Shown one piece after another: positions 58,918 through 64,000 of a DNA stretch of 64,000 nt. Both the position numbers and the translations under genes were made by a program. The notes under the pieces were generated by a model. It searched no databases. It had not been told where the DNA came from and saw only the letters and a list, made by a program, of their open reading frames with translations. The stretch comes from Lachnospiraceae bacterium UBA7143 (GTDB lineage Bacteria; Bacillota; Clostridia; Lachnospirales; Lachnospiraceae), in assembly GCA_002491905.1 (NCBI GenBank), contig DKWV01000025.1, positions 186,001 through 250,000 of the forward strand, written 5' to 3'. Within the stretch, counting starts at the first letter, position 1, and every line of letters begins with the position of its first letter.

Positions 58918-61900
58918 ATGGATCCGATCATGCAGATTCATAGGAGCGAAGCTGAGATGGATGCGCTCATAAACGCGCAGAGAGATGCGATAGACAGACA
59001 GACTGTAAGAAATATGGAACGCTCTGCCCCGTTTTTTCTGGGGACGGTAGGAGAAGCGGAGCTTGCGGGCAGGATGAACGCAGAGCAGACCACAAGGATG
59101 GAACAGTATCAGTCCATACAGCGGGAATGTCAAAAAGAACTCGATAAACTAGCGCTGCAAAAAAGTTCGGCGCAAATGACAATCAAGTATTATGAACTAT
59201 TGATTCAAATGGAGCGAAACAATATGGAAATGCGTCTGCTGACGGCTTCTGTTCTCGGTAAGGAGACCGCGGCAAAACGGATCAGGGCTAAGAGCCTTGG
59301 GAATATCAGAGAATATCGTAAGAATATTTTGGATTGCTTTGATGGGCAAATAGAGAAGGGGGGACAGACAAAACGCAGGAATATACAGGCGGCAGAATTT
59401 GCGAAGGAGGAGGCGGCATATCAGGAAGCCGCCGCCGAGCACAATCTGAGAGTGCTCACGACAGCAGTTCTTGTTGAAATGGAAAGGAACAGGAGGGCGC
59501 CTGAGAATATCGCAGAGACCATGCGGGATTTTTTACGGGCTGATTTTTCGCCGCGCGCGCTGGAAGCGGACTATGTGATACAGAATCTGGCGGATTGTCT
59601 GCATAATGTGGAGCTGATCAGACGCGCGGAGGAGATGAGTCCTGCGCATCGTGAGGATATGACGGAAGCGGCTTATGCGCCCGTGAGGCTGAAGCTTGAG
59701 GCAGTGAGAGAATATGTCAATGTGGTGGAGAGCGTACTGTGGGAACATGGGCTGGCGATTGATTATGAGACCCTTCAGATCAGGGAGGTTACAGAAAACG
59801 ACGAAACGATTGTCCAAAGGAGATGGGCATACCTGCAAAACGGTGCGTTGAGATTTTATCATGGCATAAGAAGATATGCAAACATAGGTGAGGAAGAAGA
59901 ACTGCTTCCCGGCGGGGAGCAGGAGAGACCAGTGCAGACAAGAGTCGAAACGAAGCTGGACGTGCTGGAGTCGGAGCTCGGGATACAAGAATTTAGAGGG
60001 GAAGACATGCGGATCATGAGAGCTTACGCCCGCAGAGTGGGCGCAGTCGATCAGGCGAATGCGGGAGATAGGCTCCGGGCTGCTGAAGAGGATTATCGGG
60101 GAAAGCAGGAACATCAGCATATCAAGATGAGGCTTCTCATGATTTATAATACATTGATGCAAAGATTTGCGCAACATCCCGGAAAAGACAGCAGGGCATT
60201 TCGGTTTTTGGGAGGATCTATCAGCAATTATGTAATGACAGAAAGGGAAACGTTTGGGAGTAGAAGAGAGACGGAGGAAAGAGAGGCAGAGGCTCTCTTA
60301 GCATTGGAAGAGGCCCTTGTCAGGATACATAAATTTGCCGGGGGCGAAAGCGGCAGATACGCGGCGATCCTGCATGGACTGCTCATGGAGGAGAGCAGCG
60401 GTTATCTGGAGGTACCGCCGGGGGTGCCTCCCAATCAGATACATAGCATAAAGGATGAAAGTATTGGTTTGGGGAATAAGAGTAAACCGGGCGAAGCGCG
60501 GAAACGGACATACAGAGATTGTAAAAATATGCCGCTGTTTACGCACAGGCCGAATATCAAGGACATAGAGCAGGGAAATCTTGGCGACTGCTATCTGCTG
60601 GCCGGACTGATAACTGTGGTAGATCAAAATGCCGAAGAGATCATGCATATCATGAAGGACAACGGCGACGGAACCGTGACCGTATGTTTCAAGCATAGGG
60701 AAACCGTGGGAATGGGGATTCATGACAGAATGGTTTTTACGCCTTATTATATTACGGTGGAAAAGACGATTCCGGTCTTAAAAGGGGAAGAAAGCGATGC
60801 TTTTTCAAGAGGGGCGCTGTGGGTCAAGATGATAGAAAAGGCATATGCTGCGTCCGGGATTCATTTGCTGCGAAAACGAAATGAGGAGAACGCAAAAGAA
60901 GGGCGGAGGCCCCAAACGTATCAGGATTTTTTGCAGTTGATAAAAAACGGAGCAGAGAAGCTGGACTATGACGATATCAGCGCAGGACAGTCGGGAGAGC
61001 TGGTGAGTCTGTTGCTGGGAAAAGAAGGACACCATATCATTCGGGATAAAAACAGACTCGATCATTTGGCTGATGAGATTGGCAGATGGCTGCCTTCGAT
61101 TATGGAACCTGAATGGATTCAGGATCCGGCAAGGAGATACGGAAACGATAGTGCGGATTCCATTTTCTATGAGTTTTTAGCAAAGCAGCTTACGATTGAC
61201 GAGGTGAACGATTTTTTCGTGGAGTTAAAAAAGCCGGCGCAGGGAGATGCAGATATAGATGTACTTCAACGTGAATACAAGGGCAAAAAAGCTTTGATGG
61301 GACAATATGTGAAGTCCTGCCTAGTTCATTTGGATATTGTGAATACCTTAGCGCAGAATAGGAAACCGGATATTCGGAGTCTGAATCGTGACGAAGAGAT
61401 TATACAATATTACGACAGGATGAAGGATATGTTTAGACATTATCATCAATCCGTTACCGCGAAAAGGGAATTGAGTGATGAGGATAAAATGATAGCTGAT
61501 GTAAAGAAAAAGTATTATACGCCGGAATTCTGTGACTATTTTTCTCAGATTACGCCAAAGGAGTTTGCAGATACCGTGGATATTCTGAAAAACCGGCATC
61601 TGAATCTGATTCTCAGCAGACAACAGGGCAGGGAGGTGCAGGCTCCGGGCAGTTATTATACGGCAAAAGATCGTAAATTGTATGAGAAGATCAATACAGC
61701 GCTCGCGGGGGGAGAATATGTTACGTTTGCTACAAGAGAGCTTTCCAGGGAAAGAACCGGTCGGAACGGAGAGAGCGAGCAGGGCGGATTGGTGGGAACA
61801 CATGCTTACGCCATCTTAAACACGCGCAAAAAGATGATTGACGGGGAGGAACGCCTCTTTTTTGTCGTTATGAATCCGTGGGCGGAAAAAGGAGTGGTCT

Positions 61901-62037
61901 ATAGCGTGGAGGAAGATGGAATTGAGGAACACGCTGTTTATGGAAAAAAGGACGGCGAGAGGGAGGAAGGCGTATTTCTTCTGGAGTTGAAAAGATTTGC
62001 GGACGTAATCTATTGTTGGGATGCAGTGCGGACATAA
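58918..62037 (+). CDS. Calpain-type cysteine protease, putative cargo 2
   Basis: A 1039-residue paralogue of the preceding gene with the triad Cys558 (DIEQGNLGDCYLLAGL), His962 (GLVGTHAYAIL) and Asn986 (VMNPWAEKGV). It shares the N-terminal M-D-x-x-M-Q and helical region with cargo 1 but has a longer linker and about 60 extra residues inside the catalytic domain. GGGAGG precedes the ATG. No signal peptide. Two cargo proteases with one shared N-terminus suggest a common loading signal. Confidence 0.85.
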   Translation: MDPIMQIHRSEAEMDALINAQRDAIDRQTVRNMERSAPFFLGTVGEAELAGRMNAEQTTRMEQYQSIQRECQKELDKLALQKSSAQMTIKYYELLIQMERNNMEMRLLTASVLGKETAAKRIRAKSLGNIREYRKNILDCFDGQIEKGGQTKRRNIQAAEFAKEEAAYQEAAAEHNLRVLTTAVLVEMERNRRAPENIAETMRDFLRADFSPRALEADYVIQNLADCLHNVELIRRAEEMSPAHREDMTEAAYAPVRLKLEAVREYVNVVESVLWEHGLAIDYETLQIREVTENDETIVQRRWAYLQNGALRFYHGIRRYANIGEEEELLPGGEQERPVQTRVETKLDVLESELGIQEFRGEDMRIMRAYARRVGAVDQANAGDRLRAAEEDYRGKQEHQHIKMRLLMIYNTLMQRFAQHPGKDSRAFRFLGGSISNYVMTERETFGSRRETEEREAEALLALEEALVRIHKFAGGESGRYAAILHGLLMEESSGYLEVPPGVPPNQIHSIKDESIGLGNKSKPGEARKRTYRDCKNMPLFTHRPNIKDIEQGNLGDCYLLAGLITVVDQNAEEIMHIMKDNGDGTVTVCFKHRETVGMGIHDRMVFTPYYITVEKTIPVLKGEESDAFSRGALWVKMIEKAYAASGIHLLRKRNEENAKEGRRPQTYQDFLQLIKNGAEKLDYDDISAGQSGELVSLLLGKEGHHIIRDKNRLDHLADEIGRWLPSIMEPEWIQDPARRYGNDSADSIFYEFLAKQLTIDEVNDFFVELKKPAQGDADIDVLQREYKGKKALMGQYVKSCLVHLDIVNTLAQNRKPDIRSLNRDEEIIQYYDRMKDMFRHYHQSVTAKRELSDEDKMIADVKKKYYTPEFCDYFSQITPKEFADTVDILKNRHLNLILSRQQGREVQAPGSYYTAKDRKLYEKINTALAGGEYVTFATRELSRERTGRNGESEQGGLVGTHAYAILNTRKKMIDGEERLFFVVMNPWAEKGVVYSVEEDGIEEHAVYGKKDGEREEGVFLLELKRFADVIYCWDAVRT

Positions 62038-62191
62038 AAAGATTGGCAAAATAATGGTCTGCCGGGGAGCTCAGGCGGTTTGCGGAGATGGAAACGCACT
62101 GGGATTCGGTACCGGCATAACGGAATAAAACGGTTAAAAAGCAATACAACAAACGGCGTGACAATAGCGCCGGCACAGGAGGAGAAAAAAC

Positions 62192-63502
62192 ATGAGAATA
62201 CTCAGATGGAGCAGTGAACAGCTGGCGGGATACCGCTTTGACTGTCCGAAATGGATCAGGGACGGATTCGATACGGGAACGTTATATGGTTATGTCTGTG
62301 TGGACGAGGAGGAGGCCTGCGTGGCATCGTATCTGGCGTTTTATCTGTCGGACGAGTCAGTGGAGGTGATTGCCCACGGGGTGACGGAGGGGTACGATCC
62401 TGCGGTCACGCTGGGGCGGTTATATCGGAGACTCAGGCAGCACTGCAGGGAGCGGGAGATCGCAAGGATGGAAGAGGAGATCATCGGGCAGATATCAGAG
62501 GATGTCGAGAATATCTTTCTGCGGGAAGGGTTTCTTGTGCTGGAAGAGTCGGGCAGGATGTGGAAAATGACGCTTGAGGGGGATAACGATGCCGGTGTTT
62601 CTTACGACAGGAATGCCATACGTCTGGTGGACGGACTTGGCGAAGAGGAAAGGGAGTCTCTCATTGCACTGATGATGACGGTGGAAGAGGAAGAGGATGC
62701 GGGCTATGATGGGAGTCCGATTCCTGAGCTGTGTGCGGTCTATCTGCAGAACGGGAGGGCCGAGGCTGGCGTATTCTGCTCTGACTACCGGGGAATAGTC
62801 AGGGCAAACAGCATCTATTTGCTTCCCGGATGTGAGGACAGTCTCAGAGCGCTTTGGGCCTATGTCAGGGAGGAAACCGGTCGGATCCGTCCAGAAGTAA
62901 AGGCGCTGTATCTGCCGCAGACTTCCGAGGCGGCATGCCTTGCTGAGGGAGCGGAAGAAATCAGCGCGGATGTCTGGATATGGAGTGATCCCGACATGGA
63001 CAGCATTTCTTTTCGCGACGCCGAACTGCAGGCGGACATGGCGTTTGCGGATCCGGAAAAAATGGGCGGTCTTATGCTTTCCCGGCTTACTCCGTTTACC
63101 CGTATGCTTGAGGAGGAGGGAGAAGAGTACGATATGTCGCTTTCCATACATATGCTTCCGCAGGTCATGATCAGGATTTATTGTATGGGCACAGATTATA
63201 TCATGGAGGTTGGCTGCAAGGTGATGGATATAGAGCGCGGAGAGTTTACGTTCACGGCGCAGACGGAATTTGCGGGATATCAGGATGCGGGGGAGGCGGC
63301 GCTTCTGTGCAGCCACATCAACGAGAGAATGGAGCGCGCAACGGCATATTGGGATGAGAGAGGAAGGATTGTGCTTAGAGGGTACGCTGTGGATGATGAG
63401 ATAAACGATGTGATCAGATGGAGAAAGTTTTTGCGGGATTGGACCATGGACTGCCATGTCGCGGGGATGATGAGGCGGAAGGCGGATGGAAGTACAAAAT
63501 GA
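62192..63502 (+). CDS. GNAT-like fusion protein after the cargo genes
   Basis: A 436-residue protein. The first 130 residues suggest a GNAT-like fold (YGYVCVDEEEACVASYLAFYLSDESVEV, FLREGFLVLEESGRMWKM) but lack a clear CoA loop; the middle is acidic, and the last 170 (EYDMSLSIHMLPQVMIRIYCMG...) resemble a chaperone-like beta domain. GGAGGAG precedes the ATG. It mirrors the GNAT-like gene before the calpains. Function unknown. Confidence 0.5.
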   Translation: MRILRWSSEQLAGYRFDCPKWIRDGFDTGTLYGYVCVDEEEACVASYLAFYLSDESVEVIAHGVTEGYDPAVTLGRLYRRLRQHCREREIARMEEEIIGQISEDVENIFLREGFLVLEESGRMWKMTLEGDNDAGVSYDRNAIRLVDGLGEEERESLIALMMTVEEEEDAGYDGSPIPELCAVYLQNGRAEAGVFCSDYRGIVRANSIYLLPGCEDSLRALWAYVREETGRIRPEVKALYLPQTSEAACLAEGAEEISADVWIWSDPDMDSISFRDAELQADMAFADPEKMGGLMLSRLTPFTRMLEEEGEEYDMSLSIHMLPQVMIRIYCMGTDYIMEVGCKVMDIERGEFTFTAQTEFAGYQDAGEAALLCSHINERMERATAYWDERGRIVLRGYAVDDEINDVIRWRKFLRDWTMDCHVAGMMRRKADGSTK

Positions 63503-63567
63503 TGAAAATAGCGTATCTCGGCATCGATCTGCTGTTTCAGGAGCAACCAATTCAAGCACCGTTATAA
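63502..63567 (+). pseudogene. Truncated start of a Rossmann-like gene
   Basis: A 21-codon frame (MKIAYLGIDLLFQEQPIQAPL) overlaps the preceding stop by ATGA. The first twelve residues are a perfect beta-1/turn start as in Rossmann or formyltransferase-like proteins, but the frame then runs into unrelated residues and stops. Likely a gene fragment left by a deletion. Confidence 0.35.
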
Positions 63568-63576
63568 AGAAAGCCG

Positions 63577-63606
63577 TTGAAAATGCCCTCCGTAATGCGG
63601 TATATT
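63577..63606 (+). promoter_or_regulatory. Candidate sigma-A promoter of the response regulator
   Basis: TTGAAA (63577-63582), 18-base spacer, TATATT (63601-63606), about 80 bases before the regulator's ATG. Confidence 0.5.
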
Positions 63607-63686
63607 GAGTTGGGACAGATTTTGGCCGGTTCGTTTTCATATAAGAATCGGCTATGGGGATTTTTAGAAGAGGAGCGTTTACGGCG

Positions 63687-64000
63687 ATGTACAGAATACT
63701 TGTGGTGGAGGACGACGCGGTCATTGCGGGACAGATCGAAAAATATCTGGGGAAATGGGGATACGAGGTGGAGACTGTCAGAGATTTCGCGGATGTGATG
63801 GGACAGTTTGTATCCTGCGAGCCCCAGCTTGTGCTGATGGATATCGGCCTGCCCTTTTACAATGGCTACTACTGGTGCGGTGAGATCCGCAAGGTATCGC
63901 AGGTGCCGATCATTTTTATCTCCTCCGCCTCGGACAATATGAACGTGGTGATGGCAGTCAATATGGGCGGCGATGATTTTGTGGTGAAGCCCTTTGACCT
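63687..64000 (+). CDS. OmpR-family response regulator, 3' end beyond window
   Basis: Only the receiver domain is present: VVEDDAVIAGQIEKYLGKWGY at the start, the phospho-Asp in VLMDIGLPFYNGYYWC (about residue 52), SSASDN and the Lys of VVKPFD. The NGYYWC spacing is typical of BceR/VraR-like regulators of antimicrobial-peptide transporters. AGGAG at 63670-63674 precedes ATG 63687. The DNA-binding domain and probable kinase lie beyond 64000. Confidence 0.85.
   Translation, partial: MYRILVVEDDAVIAGQIEKYLGKWGYEVETVRDFADVMGQFVSCEPQLVLMDIGLPFYNGYYWCGEIRKVSQVPIIFISSASDNMNVVMAVNMGGDDFVVKPFD

Noticed and set aside
62054..62128. 24-codon frame between cargo 2 and the GNAT-like gene
   Set aside because: Too short, no ribosome site and no recognisable composition.
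20160..63502. A prophage or phage-tail-like bacteriocin
   Set aside because: No capsid, portal, terminase, integrase, lysis genes or att sites were seen, while DUF4255, DUF4280 and the AAA+ ATPase mark an injection system.
20160..63502. A proteobacterial type VI secretion system
   Set aside because: No TssJ, TssL or TssM membrane complex, and the sheath is a single fused protein instead of TssB/TssC.

Overview
The window looks like a chromosomal segment of a spore-forming, Gram-positive Clostridia, most likely a Lachnospiraceae. The support is two forespore genes (spoVAD, spoVAE), a perfect sigma-G type promoter, Firmicute-style Shine-Dalgarno sites with frequent GTG/TTG starts, and typical housekeeping genes (type-2 pyrF, ridA, argG, degV, prdX). 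No tRNA, rRNA, CRISPR array or insertion sequence was seen.

Positions 1-20000 are ordinary chromosome with signs of local decay. They hold a TPR lipoprotein, a Nudix-like protein, pyrF, spoVAD, a broken EIIC-EAL gene, ridA, a shikimate kinase and spoVAE. An ECF-sigma/anti-sigma/membrane operon follows, then a small minus-strand gene with an in-frame stop, degV, a LytTR regulator and argG with candidate ArgR sites. The rest is a DUF4143 ATPase, several acetyltransferases, a flavodoxin-like reductase, a transglutaminase-like gene that lost its catalytic core, an S51 peptidase, a dCMP deaminase and a ProX-type editing protein.

Positions 20160-63502 form one long plus-strand array that I read as a contractile injection system (eCIS-like, not a prophage and not a proteobacterial T6SS). 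It has three modules. (1) Regulation and envelope (20160-34546): a LytS-type kinase, a receiver-SARP-like regulator, an Ig-like membrane protein, a HATPase protein lacking a phospho-histidine, an eCIS-associated protein of unknown role, a degenerate cyclase-like sensor, a MORN-repeat membrane protein, a secreted TolC-like coiled-coil protein and a large secreted protein ending in a copper-amine-oxidase-N-like domain. (2) Particle (34692-55360): DUF4255 cap protein, PAAR-like DUF4280 tip, sheath, two tube proteins, tail-assembly and small accessory proteins, a coiled-coil protein that may measure length, a duplicated CIS-tube-domain protein, a spike split into gp27-like and gp5-like genes, gp25, two baseplate-J proteins, a tail-I protein, a STAS protein and the AAA+ ATPase. 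(3) Putative cargo (55398-63502): two calpain-type cysteine proteases with complete Cys-His-Asn triads and a shared N-terminus, bracketed by two GNAT-like proteins.

The likely logic, which is inference, is that the two-component system switches on the array, the membrane and secreted proteins hold or guide the particle at a Gram-positive envelope, and the calpains are delivered. Hairpin clusters in the few real intergenic gaps of the particle module may set the relative amounts of sheath, tube and baseplate. After 63502 come a truncated gene start and the N-terminus of an OmpR-family (BceR-like) response regulator cut by the window edge.
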